DNA of 64,000 nucleotides from positions 1 through 64,000 of the forward strand of contig CATWQI010000011.1 of NCBI GenBank assembly GCA_958352885.1, read 5' to 3'. The position numbers and the translations under genes are program-made. Shown in pieces: positions 45,119 through 54,395 of the stretch (its first letter is position 1; each line of letters opens with the position of its first letter). The notes below the pieces were generated by a model. The model saw only the letters and a program-made list of their open reading frames with translations. It made no database searches and was not told the origin of the DNA. The DNA is from an uncultured Duncaniella sp. (lineage in GTDB: Bacteria; Bacteroidota; Bacteroidia; Bacteroidales; Muribaculaceae).

Positions 45119-47515
45119 ATGAATTATCCACTTCGATTCAAATGGGCGCTGCCACTGTCAGTAGTGGCGATGCTCCTAACTTCATTAAGGGTCACAGCCA
45201 CGACCGATGGCAGAGACGGAGTAACCGTCACTACCCCTTCGGGCAAAACAGTGACCGTCACACCCGTGACCGACAATATAATCAAAGTAACCAATCTTGC
45301 CGCGGGCGAAGCCACAGCATCCTCACAGACATCGGTGCTTAGACCGGAACAAGTCGATTACAAAGTCACCGGTCACGGCGGAGTGACCACACTAACGACT
45401 CCGGGGGGAATAGTAGCCCGAATCAGTGACACCACTGGCGAAGTAGACATAACCGCCGGGGGCAAACGTGCCATCAGCGACGACGGCATCCGCACCACCT
45501 CTGAAGGGAAACGTCGCATAGAGCTATACACTATGGGGGGAGGCTCATTTTATGGAGCCGGAGAGCGTGGTTACAGCTTCAACCTCGCCGGTGATACCCT
45601 TGTGATGTACAACAAGCAAAACTACGGATACACTGCCGGAGAGCCTCGCATCAGACAGATGAACATCACCATGCCGCTATTTCTGTCATCCAACGGTTAT
45701 GCCGTAGTATTCGATGACTATGCCGCCGCAGAGATGGTGATGGGGAACCCGATAGTATATACCAGCGAGACCAAATCACCTATATCATATTATTTCATCA
45801 ACGGAGCCGGCTCTCTCGCCGATGTCACCCGCGAACTTTCGTCACTCACAGGCCGACAGGAACTGCCCCCGTTCTGGTCAATGGGATATATAACCTCCAA
45901 ATACGGCTACCACAACCAAAAGGAGGCCACCGGGGCCATAGACTCACTGAAACGCAATGGCTATCCGGTAGACGGCATAGTGCTCGACCTCTACTGGTAT
46001 GGCAAGGAGCAGGACATGGGAAGACTCGCATGGGATGCTGAGCAATGGCCTGACCACAGAAAAATGCTTGCCGACCTCAAAAAAGAGGGTGTCAACACCA
46101 TCATAATCTCCCAGCCCTACATACTCCGTAACTCCAGGGGGCTCGACAACTACAATGAGCTTGCATCCAAAGGGATGCTTGTGAAAGATTCCCTCGGGAA
46201 CCCGCAGGAAGTAGTTATATGGGTCGGCGAGGGAGGCATGTTTGACATGTCGAACCCCGACACCCGCTCATGGCTCAGCGACCGTTACAAACAGCTTACG
46301 CTCGAAGGCGTTGGCGGATGGTGGGGCGACCTCGGTGAACCCGAAGTGCATCCCGAAGGCGGACGCCATGCCAACGGACTGACAGCGCGGGAGTATCACA
46401 ACCTCTACGGAAACGACTGGAGCAGTATTATCTATGATTTGTACAAGAAAGAGTTCCCCGACACACGTCTTATGACCATGATGCGCGGCGGCACAACCGG
46501 GCTGCAACGTTACAACGTGTTCCCATGGTCCACCGATGTGTCCCGCTCGTGGGGCGGACTCCAACCTCAAATCACCATCATGCTCAACTCCGGGCTCAGC
46601 GGGCTGGGATATATGAGCCACGATGTGGGCGGCTTTGCCATAGACCCGTCACATCCCTACGACCCCGAACTTTACGTGCGTTGGCTCCAGCTCGGCACCT
46701 TCTCCCCCATTCTACGCACTCATGCGCAAAACACGGCTGAACCGTACCACTATCCTGACCAACAATCCATAATTCTTCCGCTCATCAAAACCCGTTATCG
46801 CTGGCTTCCATACAATTATACCCTCGCCTACGAAAACGCCTCACAGGGTCTTCCGCTGGTTAGACCGCTTAACTTCTACACTCCCGGCTCATCAAAGTAC
46901 GATGACATCACCGACGAATATCTCTGGGGACGGGACATCCTCGTAGCCCCTGTGGTGACACAGGGCTCCACGCAGCGAGAAGTCATATTCCCTGAAGGGC
47001 TCTGGGTTGATTACAACAATCCGACCAGAATGTACCACGGAGGAGACACCATCAGCTATCCCGCACCGCTTGATGTGCTTCCCCTCTTTGTCCGTGCAGG
47101 CTCATTCATCCCGCAAGCCGATTATGACATGAATAACACCGGCGACTACCGCACCGACAGATATACAGTAAATTACTATCCATATCTTGGGAAATCGGAA
47201 TATGTGATGTACGAGGATGACCGAAAATCCACTTCGTCCCTTACCGATAATTCTTACAGACTAATAACCTTTACCGGCGATGCCACCATGGATGGCATCG
47301 AAATCACAGTCTCCGCCAAAGGGACTTACCCGGGCGCTCCGGCAACCAAGGATATGACATTTGAGATACACCTCATCAACGGAAATCCCGCTGAAGTACT
47401 TGTCAATGGTAAAAAGCTCTCCGGCAAAAACTGGAAGTATTCCCCTGCCACCGGCACTCTCACAGTCGCAACCCGATGGAATGTCAGCACACCGCTGACC
47501 TTGACGGTGAAATGA
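45119..47515 (+). CDS. Exported GH31 alpha-glycosidase
   Basis: Retaining alpha-glucosidase or alpha-xylosidase family. It has 798 residues from the ATG at 45119, beginning with a signal peptide (hydrophobic core WALPLSVVAMLLTSL). The N-terminal beta-sandwich includes GGGSFYGAGERGYSF. The barrel has the catalytic nucleophile D404 in WWGDLGEPE and the probable acid/base D473 in WSTDVSRSW, where the common Gly-Asp is Thr-Asp. The C-terminal beta domains hold DILVAPVVTQGSTQREVIFPEG and PLFVRAGSFIP. The exact sugar bond is not assigned. It is not next to a SusC/SusD pair. Confidence 0.92.
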   Translation: MNYPLRFKWALPLSVVAMLLTSLRVTATTDGRDGVTVTTPSGKTVTVTPVTDNIIKVTNLAAGEATASSQTSVLRPEQVDYKVTGHGGVTTLTTPGGIVARISDTTGEVDITAGGKRAISDDGIRTTSEGKRRIELYTMGGGSFYGAGERGYSFNLAGDTLVMYNKQNYGYTAGEPRIRQMNITMPLFLSSNGYAVVFDDYAAAEMVMGNPIVYTSETKSPISYYFINGAGSLADVTRELSSLTGRQELPPFWSMGYITSKYGYHNQKEATGAIDSLKRNGYPVDGIVLDLYWYGKEQDMGRLAWDAEQWPDHRKMLADLKKEGVNTIIISQPYILRNSRGLDNYNELASKGMLVKDSLGNPQEVVIWVGEGGMFDMSNPDTRSWLSDRYKQLTLEGVGGWWGDLGEPEVHPEGGRHANGLTAREYHNLYGNDWSSIIYDLYKKEFPDTRLMTMMRGGTTGLQRYNVFPWSTDVSRSWGGLQPQITIMLNSGLSGLGYMSHDVGGFAIDPSHPYDPELYVRWLQLGTFSPILRTHAQNTAEPYHYPDQQSIILPLIKTRYRWLPYNYTLAYENASQGLPLVRPLNFYTPGSSKYDDITDEYLWGRDILVAPVVTQGSTQREVIFPEGLWVDYNNPTRMYHGGDTISYPAPLDVLPLFVRAGSFIPQADYDMNNTGDYRTDRYTVNYYPYLGKSEYVMYEDDRKSTSSLTDNSYRLITFTGDATMDGIEITVSAKGTYPGAPATKDMTFEIHLINGNPAEVLVNGKKLSGKNWKYSPATGTLTVATRWNVSTPLTLTVK

Positions 47516-47613
47516 CCCCTATAAACCAAATGCGACATCCAGGCGTTTATGTGACATATTATTTCTATATCCCTGTTTTTGTATTCCTTATATTAATCTA
47601 AAATTTTACGATT

Positions 47614-47772
47614 ATGGAAAAATATGTATGCACTGCCTGCGGTTGGGTATATGACCCCGCAATAGGCGACCCTGAGAATGGAATTGAACCCGGCACACCA
47701 TTTGCCGATCTACCTGATGACTGGACTTGTCCTGAATGTGGCGTAGGTAAAGACATGTTCGAGCCGGAATAA
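47614..47772 (+). CDS. rub: Rubredoxin
   Basis: Small one-iron electron carrier of 52 residues. It has the two iron-binding loops: C6-T-A-C9-G and C39-P-E-C42-G, with the typical Y/W and DLPDDW segments between. The Fe(Cys)4 protein reduces partner enzymes such as flavodiiron proteins. The flavodiiron gene starts 19 bases after its stop, so the two form an electron-transfer unit. A TTTG at 47578-47581 and a poor -7 match near 47599 are the best promoter candidates. Confidence 0.95.
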   Translation: MEKYVCTACGWVYDPAIGDPENGIEPGTPFADLPDDWTCPECGVGKDMFEPE

Positions 47773-47791
47773 AACCAAGAGACTGTCAGAC

Positions 47792-48985
47792 ATGGGTAAA
47801 AAATTATCAGAACATACCTCATGGGTGGGCAAGACCGATTGGCAACTTGCCCATTTCCATGGTGACGAGTATTCAACTCATCGTGGCTCAAGCTACAATT
47901 CATTCCTTGTGCGTGACAAAAAGACCGCACTCATCGACACTGTGTGGCTTCCTTTCGACAAAGAATTCGTGTCACGTCTCAAGGAAGAAATAGACCTGAA
48001 GGAAATCGATTACATTGTGATGAACCACAATGAGGTGGACCATAGTGGCGCTCTGCCTGAGTTGCTCCGTGAAATACCGGATGTGCCAATCTATTGTACC
48101 GCAAAAGGTGAAGCAATCCTACGGGGACACTATCACCGTGACTGGAATTTTGTCAATGTGCGTACCGGTGACACCCTTCCGCTTGGAGAGACCACTCTGA
48201 CATTCATCGAGGCTACTATGCTTCATTGGCCCGATACAATGATGTCATATCTGAGCGGTGACAATGTGCTCTTCTCAAACGATGTGTTCGGTCAGCATTT
48301 TGCTTCCGAATCCCTATTTGACGACAGAGTCGACTCCGAGGCCATGATGTACGAGGCCATGAAGTACTACGCCAACATCATCCTCCCTTACAGCAACATG
48401 GCAAAACGCAAACTTGCAGAGCTGAAATCAATGAATCTTCCCATCGACATCATTGCGCCAAGTCACGGAGTGATGTGGAAGGAACATGTCTGTGACATTC
48501 TTGACAATTACAGCCGGTGGTGCAGCGGGTATCAGGAAAACCAAATCACTATCATCTACGATACAATGTGGAATTCCACCCGCACAATGGCTGAAAACAT
48601 AGCCCAAGGTATCTGCGAGGCGGACCCGAATGTGAATATCAGAATATTCAATGCCGCCGAGCATGACAAGAACGATATAATCACCGAGATATTCCGCTCA
48701 AAAGCTATCGCTGTCGGCTGTCCGACCATCAACAACCGGGTATCACACGCCATCGGTGGATTGCTGGAGATGGTAAAAGGACTCAGGTTCAAAGGGAAAA
48801 AAGGTGCTGCGTTCGGGTCATACGGATGGAGCGGCGAGTCAACCGGCATAATCAACCACATGCTCAACGCTTCCGGTTTCGAGACTGACGACGATGGCTT
48901 GAAACTCCTCTGGGTGCCTGACGGAGATGCAATCAGCCAATGCCGCTCATACGGCTCCGAATTCGCCGAACGCACAAGACTTTAG
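47792..48985 (+). CDS. Flavodiiron protein (FprA type; O2 or NO reductase)
   Basis: Reduces O2 to water or NO to N2O in anaerobes, taking electrons from rubredoxin. It has 397 residues. The metallo-beta-lactamase-like domain holds the diiron ligands: H79-N-E81-V-D83-H84, the H of MLHWPD, D of SNDVFGQHF, and H of PSHGVMW. The C-terminal flavodoxin domain (from about 250) opens with IIYDTMWNSTRTMAENIAQG, the FMN phosphate loop. No extra C-terminal reductase domain is present, consistent with the separate rubredoxin just upstream. Confidence 0.95.
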   Translation: MGKKLSEHTSWVGKTDWQLAHFHGDEYSTHRGSSYNSFLVRDKKTALIDTVWLPFDKEFVSRLKEEIDLKEIDYIVMNHNEVDHSGALPELLREIPDVPIYCTAKGEAILRGHYHRDWNFVNVRTGDTLPLGETTLTFIEATMLHWPDTMMSYLSGDNVLFSNDVFGQHFASESLFDDRVDSEAMMYEAMKYYANIILPYSNMAKRKLAELKSMNLPIDIIAPSHGVMWKEHVCDILDNYSRWCSGYQENQITIIYDTMWNSTRTMAENIAQGICEADPNVNIRIFNAAEHDKNDIITEIFRSKAIAVGCPTINNRVSHAIGGLLEMVKGLRFKGKKGAAFGSYGWSGESTGIINHMLNASGFETDDDGLKLLWVPDGDAISQCRSYGSEFAERTRL

Positions 48986-49038
48986 CCACTGTTAACAACC
49001 CTTATACCTATTATTTTCCCTATCTGCGATTTTTTGCG

Positions 49039-49046
49039 TAACTTCG
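49039..49046 (+). promoter_or_regulatory. Near-consensus -7 box for the receptor-HMA operon
   Basis: TAACTTCG differs by one base from TAnnTTTG and lies 14 bases before the first ATG (49060) and 23 before the second (49069). Confidence 0.4.
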
Positions 49047-49059
49047 CATTAAATTTTTA

Positions 49060-51081
49060 ATGCGATTCATGACCGGAAGATTCATCAGTTTTATACTTCT
49101 GTCCTCCTCCATATTTCCACTTGTCGCACAGGAACCGGCTGACTCACTCGGCAACGAACTCAACGAGGTCGTGATTACCGAGCGAAGAACCATGCGCAAA
49201 TTACGGGGAACCGCTTCAAATTCCGAGACAATCTCGGCGTTTGACCTCAAACGTGCCGCTTGCTGTAATCTTGGCGAGAGTTTTACCACCAACCCGTCGG
49301 TGGACGTGAGCTATAACGATGCCGCCACCGGAGCGCGACAAATCAGGCTACTGGGGCTGTCAGGCACATACGTGCAGATGCTCACTGAAAATGTACCTGC
49401 ATTCCGTGGCGCGGCAGCGCCGTTCGGTCTCGGGTACATAGCCGGTCCATGGCTACAATCCATCCAGGTATCCAAAGGCGCCAGTTCAGTCAAAAACGGC
49501 TACGAATCCATAACCGGACAGATAAATGTCGAGATGAAGAAACCGCAGCTTGACCCGGGGCTGTCGCTCAACATGTATGTGGATCACCTCGGCAAACTGG
49601 AAGGGAACTTTGACGGCAACATCCACCTAAACGACAAATGGTCAACATCGCTTCTGCTACATGGCGAGAACTCCTTCAAGTCACATGACGAGAATGATGA
49701 CGGATTTGTAGACATGCCTAACGTCCGCCAGCTCACCGGGATGAACCGCTGGGCTTACCTCGGGACAAACTATGTGTTTCAGGCTGCTGTCAAGTATCTT
49801 GACGAAAACCGCCGCAGCGGACAGATAGCCCATGGAAAGCACTATGAAAACCCGTATGTCATAGACATAGATACCCGGCGATTAGAGGTCTTCACCAAGA
49901 ATGCGTATATCTTTGACAGGGATAATGACGGAAATGTGGCAATGATAGCGTCAATGTCGCATCATGACCAAAACGCAGCCTACGGACTCAAGCTATATGA
50001 CGTAAAGCAATGGGAAGCATACGTCTCCACAATGTTTGAATACAAATGGAACAATCTTCACGCCCTCTCCACAGGTCTCAGCATGAACTATGACAATTAT
50101 CACCAGACCTATCGCTTAGTGCAGGATGGAGATATTGCCGCATCACCGATGAATGAGCATGAAGCCGTATACGGTGCCTATGGACAATACACTTACAACC
50201 GCGACAACAAACTGATAGCCATGATGGGCGTGAGAGGAGACTACAACAGCCGCTACGGATGGCTTTTCACTCCGAGAGCCCATGTGAGATGGAATATATC
50301 CGATCCGCTGTCACTCCAGGCTTCGGCAGGCCGCGGATACCACTCTCCGCATCCCCTTGCCGAGTATCACTACATGCTGGCATCGTCACGTGAAATCACC
50401 ATTGCCGACCATCTGCGTCAGGAAAGCGCATGGAACTTCGGTGCCGGAGCCACAAGTTCGCTACGGCTGTTCAACCGTTCGCTATCCCTATCCGCCGAAT
50501 ACTATTACACACGTTTCTCCGACCAACTGCTTCTTGACCTTGACTCCAACCCCCATGCAGCCATAATAGGCAATCTCGGTGGCAAATCTTATTCTCACAC
50601 ATTCCAGGCGGAAGTGACCTACAACATACTACACGACCTCACATTCTCCGCCGCATACCGACTGACCGATGTGAAAGTCGACTATGGCAACGGGCTTGTC
50701 GAAAAGCCACTGACATCCCGAAACAAGGGACTCATTACTTTGGGCTACACCCCGAATATGGGACTATGGCAAATCGATTTGACATGCGCATTCTCAGGAA
50801 GCGGACGTAATCCGACCCCATACACTATGCCCGACGGCTCATCATCTTGGAGCGCACGCTACCACCCATACGCACAGCTCAACATGCAGGTGACACGCAA
50901 CTTCCGCCATTGGAGCATATATGCCGGCGGTGAGAATCTGACCGGTTACCGTCAAAAGACTCCCATCATAGGGGCATCCGACCCCTGGGGCAAAACTTTT
51001 GACGCGACAATGATACATGCCCCAATCCACGGGGCGCTGATATACGTAGGATTCCGCTACAACTTCACCAAATATCTCTGA
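49060..51081 (+). CDS. TonB-dependent receptor, probably for a metal or metal complex
   Basis: It has 673 residues with a signal peptide (FISFILLSSSIFPLVAQ). There is no carboxypeptidase-like domain: the putative Ton box (LNEVVITERR, about 30-40) leads straight into the plug (about 45-165; IRLLGLSGTYVQMLTENVP, IQVSKGASSVKNGYESITGQINV), followed by the barrel, which ends in YVGFRYNFTKYL. This is the BtuB/FecA-like and not the SusC type. Barrel loops have acidic DxNxDGxxD-like segments (DENDDGFVD, DRDNDGN). The next gene encodes a periplasmic HMA protein, which points to metal uptake or sensing. The ligand is inferred, not shown. Confidence 0.9.
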   Translation: MRFMTGRFISFILLSSSIFPLVAQEPADSLGNELNEVVITERRTMRKLRGTASNSETISAFDLKRAACCNLGESFTTNPSVDVSYNDAATGARQIRLLGLSGTYVQMLTENVPAFRGAAAPFGLGYIAGPWLQSIQVSKGASSVKNGYESITGQINVEMKKPQLDPGLSLNMYVDHLGKLEGNFDGNIHLNDKWSTSLLLHGENSFKSHDENDDGFVDMPNVRQLTGMNRWAYLGTNYVFQAAVKYLDENRRSGQIAHGKHYENPYVIDIDTRRLEVFTKNAYIFDRDNDGNVAMIASMSHHDQNAAYGLKLYDVKQWEAYVSTMFEYKWNNLHALSTGLSMNYDNYHQTYRLVQDGDIAASPMNEHEAVYGAYGQYTYNRDNKLIAMMGVRGDYNSRYGWLFTPRAHVRWNISDPLSLQASAGRGYHSPHPLAEYHYMLASSREITIADHLRQESAWNFGAGATSSLRLFNRSLSLSAEYYYTRFSDQLLLDLDSNPHAAIIGNLGGKSYSHTFQAEVTYNILHDLTFSAAYRLTDVKVDYGNGLVEKPLTSRNKGLITLGYTPNMGLWQIDLTCAFSGSGRNPTPYTMPDGSSSWSARYHPYAQLNMQVTRNFRHWSIYAGGENLTGYRQKTPIIGASDPWGKTFDATMIHAPIHGALIYVGFRYNFTKYL

Positions 51082-51114
51082 AAACCAACCAACAAAACTA
51101 TAAAATCATAAATT

Positions 51115-51510
51115 ATGAAAAAGTTTCTTTCCATTTCATTCATTTTCCTGATGATGGCTCTCGCCACATCAGCCAAGGAGGATGACAAGACAGCAGTATT
51201 CACTGTGAGCCCCAAGATGTCATGCCAGAACTGTGAAAACAAAATCAAGTCAAACCTCCGTTTCGAGAAAGGTGTAAAACAGATTGAAACCTCTCTCACC
51301 GAGCAGACAGTCACTGTAACCTATTCCCCTGAGAAAACGACTCCGGAAAAGATAGCCGCAGGATTCAAGAAAATAGGTTATACCCCCACCATACTTGATG
51401 CCAACAATGCAAAGCAATGCGACAAAAAAGCGGATACATGCAAAAGCAATTCCGGGACATGCGGTGAGAAAAGTTCCTGCTGCTCGGGCGGCAATAACAA
51501 TTGCAAATAA
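51115..51510 (+). CDS. Exported HMA-domain protein with cysteine-rich tail
   Basis: It has 131 residues. A signal peptide (KKFLSISFIFLMMALATSA) is followed by a heavy-metal-associated fold (about 26-95) with the metal motif M35-S-C37-Q-N-C40, which differs from the common MTCxxC by one residue. The tail after residue 100 holds six cysteines (102, 109, 116, 122, 123, 130) among Lys, Ser, Gly and Asn. HMA domains bind Cu(I), Zn, Cd or Hg. Its place 33 bases after the TonB-dependent receptor gene suggests that it accepts metal in the periplasm. Confidence 0.9.
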   Translation: MKKFLSISFIFLMMALATSAKEDDKTAVFTVSPKMSCQNCENKIKSNLRFEKGVKQIETSLTEQTVTVTYSPEKTTPEKIAAGFKKIGYTPTILDANNAKQCDKKADTCKSNSGTCGEKSSCCSGGNNNCK

Positions 51511-51552
51511 TCCGTTCAAGATAAACCTACCCTTATTGACTATCAGCCTATC

Positions 51553-52995
51553 ATGAAAAAAAGCTTACTACCCCTGACATTCATCACATTGGCTCTCAGC
51601 GCATCAGCCAAACTGACATTAGGCTCCCTCATCGGTGACAACATGGTACTCCAGCAGGAAACAGACGCACGGATATACGGCAAAGCTGACCCGGGGAGCA
51701 AAATCTCAGTCACACCTTCATGGGACAACAAGGCTTACACCACTTCCGCTGACCGCACAGGCGAATGGAGCGTAGCAGTTAGAACTCCGAAAGGTGGATT
51801 TACCCCCTACTCTATCACAATCAGCGACGGTAATCCGGTCACACTCGACAACGTACTTGTGGGAGAGGTTTGGCTCGCTTCAGGCCAGTCAAACATGCAG
51901 ATGCCGCTCAAAGGCTTTCCAGGATGCTGTATCGACAACGGATATGCCGAGATAGCGTCAGCCCGAAACAGCTCGGACAAAGTGCGCTTTTTCACAGTTC
52001 CTCTGACACAAAGCTATGAACTGCTTGACACTGTAAACGCCTCATGGGCGGTGCCCTCGCCGGAAACCGCTCCTGAGTTCAGCGCTCTGGCATGGCACTA
52101 TGCCAATCAGATGGCGGACGTACTCAACGTGCCTGTTGGCATAGTCAGTGCCGCTTACGGCGGTGCCAAGGTGGAGAGCTGGAGCTCACGGGAACTTCTC
52201 GAACAGTATCCGGACGTATCTCTCGACCCCAAGGACATCGAGCCCATGGTCCATTACTGGCGCCCCATGTTGATGTACAATGCCATGTTCAACCCCATCA
52301 AGAATTATACCTACAAGGGTATTATATGGTACCAGGGATGCTCCAATGTGTCATCCTATGAGACCTATGCCGAACGCCTCGCCGCAATGGTGAAACTCTG
52401 GCGCAATGAAATCGGTCTTGGCGACATACCTTTCTACGCCGTGGAGATAGCTCCTTACCAGTATGGCGATCCGAACGAGACCGGCAAGGCTCCCTTCCTC
52501 CGTGAAGCCCAATGGAAGGCTATTGAGTTGATACCCAACAGTGACATGATTTCCATCAATGACCTCGTGAAGCCCTACGAGCGCTTCAACATCCACCCCG
52601 GCAACAAGGAGAGTGTCGGACGACGCCTATGCGACCTCGCACTCAATAAGACCTACGGCAAGAAGCAATTTCTCGCCGGCTCCCCGCGCTACAAGTCCCA
52701 CCGTTTCCAGGATGGAGCCGCCTGGGTGGCCATTGACTCGCCCAACGATGGCATCTGCCGCAATTATGACATCCAAGGGTTCGAGGTAGCTGGTCCCGAC
52801 AAGGTTTTCCATCCGGCAGACTCCGTGTGGCTCCATTGGCAGACCAATGAGATGGTGGTGTCGAGCAAAGAAGTCCCAAACCCTGTAGCTGTGCGTTACG
52901 GATTCCGTGACTTCCTTCCCGGCACACTCCATGGAGGCAATTTCCTCCCCCTCATCCCCTTCCGTTCCGATGACTGGGACGGCAAGACCGACTGA
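51553..52995 (+). CDS. Exported SGNH/sialate O-acetylesterase-family protein
   Basis: Removes O-acetyl groups from sialic acids or other glycans. It has 480 residues with a signal peptide (KSLLPLTFITLALSASA). The nucleophile lies in ASGQSNMQMPLKG (S113). Other blocks are AAYGGAKVESW, IIWYQGCSNV (typically YQGEsN), and the catalytic His in NIHPGNKESVGRRL. It starts 42 bases after the HMA gene, which may place it in the same transcript although the functions look unrelated. It ends before a long perfect terminator. Confidence 0.9.
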   Translation: MKKSLLPLTFITLALSASAKLTLGSLIGDNMVLQQETDARIYGKADPGSKISVTPSWDNKAYTTSADRTGEWSVAVRTPKGGFTPYSITISDGNPVTLDNVLVGEVWLASGQSNMQMPLKGFPGCCIDNGYAEIASARNSSDKVRFFTVPLTQSYELLDTVNASWAVPSPETAPEFSALAWHYANQMADVLNVPVGIVSAAYGGAKVESWSSRELLEQYPDVSLDPKDIEPMVHYWRPMLMYNAMFNPIKNYTYKGIIWYQGCSNVSSYETYAERLAAMVKLWRNEIGLGDIPFYAVEIAPYQYGDPNETGKAPFLREAQWKAIELIPNSDMISINDLVKPYERFNIHPGNKESVGRRLCDLALNKTYGKKQFLAGSPRYKSHRFQDGAAWVAIDSPNDGICRNYDIQGFEVAGPDKVFHPADSVWLHWQTNEMVVSSKEVPNPVAVRYGFRDFLPGTLHGGNFLPLIPFRSDDWDGKTD

Positions 52996-53009
52996 CACAG
53001 CAAATAATC

Positions 53010-53071
53010 CCCTATAAAAATACAGACCGCACAGCTCAATAAATTGCTGTGCGGTCTGTATTTTTATAGGG
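53010..53071. terminator. Bidirectional terminator with a 26-base perfect stem
   Basis: 53010-53035 and 53046-53071 are perfect reverse complements around a 10-base loop. The core is GC-rich and the outer parts are A and T runs, so it can stop both the esterase transcript and the nqr transcript. Confidence 0.9.
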
Positions 53072-53103
53072 ATGTCAGACTGACGTCACCGGACTGTCCG
53101 GAA

Positions 53104-54369
53104 TCAGCCTCCGAAGTTATCGTAATGGATTGAAGTCGGGTCCACGCCGAGGTCATCGAGCATCTTGTTGACAGCAGCGCTCATCGGACCGGGACCGCAC
53201 ATGTAATACTCTATATCCTCAGGTTCGGGATGATTCTTGAGGTAAGTCTCGTATATAACCTGGTGAACGAAACCTGCGGTATACTTCACACCTGCGGCAT
53301 CGGCAGCCGGGTCTGGACGGTCAAGTGCAAGATGGAACTTGAAGTTGGGGAAATCCTTCTCAAGCTGCATGAAATCATCAAGGTAGAATACCTCGTTGAG
53401 CGCACGTGCACCATAGAAATAATTCATAACCCTGTCACGAGTCTGAAGCGTCTTGGTCATCCACATAATCTGCGCACGAAGAGGAGCCATACCCGCACCA
53501 CCGCCAATCCACATCATCTCAGCCTTGGAGTCGACTATGGGATGGAAATCACCATAAGGACCGCTCATACGCACCTTGTCACCGGGCTTAAGGGTGAAAA
53601 TGTAGCTGGAAGCGATACCCGGCATCACATCCATGAAACCTACCTGGGGTTTCGGCTTAAACGGAGGAGTGGCAATTCGGACAGTGAGCATGATGCGGTC
53701 ACCCTCTTCAGGATAGTTAGCCATCGAGTAGGCACGAACAGTTGTCTCTGTATTCTTACATTTGAGACCGAAGAGCCCGAATTTCTCCCACGAAGGTAGG
53801 TACTCGTCACCGATTGAAGCCTTGTCGATATCCTTGTCATAATCCATCTCGTAAGTCGGAATCTTAATCTGGGCATAGGAACCCGGGATAAAATCCATGT
53901 GCGCCCCCGGAGGAAGAGCCACAATGAACTCCTTGATAAACGTAGCGACATTCTTGTTGGATATCACCTCACATTCCCACTCCTTGACATCGAGAGCCGA
54001 GGCGGGTATGCCAACGTTGATATCCTCCTTGATTTTCACCTGACAGCCCAGACGCCAGTGAGCCTGCTGCTCCTTGCGGGAGAAGTGTACCTTCTCGGTA
54101 GGAAGTATGTCACCCCCGCCGGAAAACACCTGACACTTGCACTGGGCACAGCTACCCTTGCCGCCACAGGCTGAGGGGAGGAAAATATTCCGATCTGCAA
54201 GCGTGGAAAGCAGAGACTTTCCCGAATCTGCCTCCACCACAGTGTCATTGTTAATCGTAATCTTTACCTTGCCGGAATGTACAAGGTATTTCTTGGCAAT
54301 CAGCAGTATCATCACCAGCAGAAGAGTGATGACAAGAAAGATGCAGACGCCCGAAAGTATGGTCAACAT
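53104..54369 (-). CDS. nqrF: Na+-NQR subunit F (NADH dehydrogenase, Fe-S/FAD)
   Basis: Entry point of electrons from NADH in the sodium-pumping NADH:quinone reductase. It has 421 residues: an N-terminal membrane helix (4-27), a plant-type 2Fe-2S domain with C68, C74, C77 and C109, an FAD domain (RAYSMANYPEE, GIASSYIFTLKPGD) and an NADH domain (MWIGGGAGMAPLRAQI, YYMCGPGPMSAAV). Last gene of nqrABCDEF, 26 bases after nqrE. Confidence 0.97.
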   Translation of the reverse strand: MLTILSGVCIFLVITLLLVMILLIAKKYLVHSGKVKITINNDTVVEADSGKSLLSTLADRNIFLPSACGGKGSCAQCKCQVFSGGGDILPTEKVHFSRKEQQAHWRLGCQVKIKEDINVGIPASALDVKEWECEVISNKNVATFIKEFIVALPPGAHMDFIPGSYAQIKIPTYEMDYDKDIDKASIGDEYLPSWEKFGLFGLKCKNTETTVRAYSMANYPEEGDRIMLTVRIATPPFKPKPQVGFMDVMPGIASSYIFTLKPGDKVRMSGPYGDFHPIVDSKAEMMWIGGGAGMAPLRAQIMWMTKTLQTRDRVMNYFYGARALNEVFYLDDFMQLEKDFPNFKFHLALDRPDPAADAAGVKYTAGFVHQVIYETYLKNHPEPEDIEYYMCGPGPMSAAVNKMLDDLGVDPTSIHYDNFGG

Positions 54370-54395
54370 ATAGCGTAATGTTCTTTAGTAATTGA

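Noticed and set aside
51553..52995. Esterase as functional part of the metal receptor unit
   Set aside because: It is close enough to share a transcript, but its sialate esterase motifs give no link to metal uptake.
53010..53071. Inverted repeat as the end of a mobile element
   Set aside because: Both arms are adjacent with a 10-base loop, there is no transposase or target duplication, and flanking genes converge, so it is a terminator.
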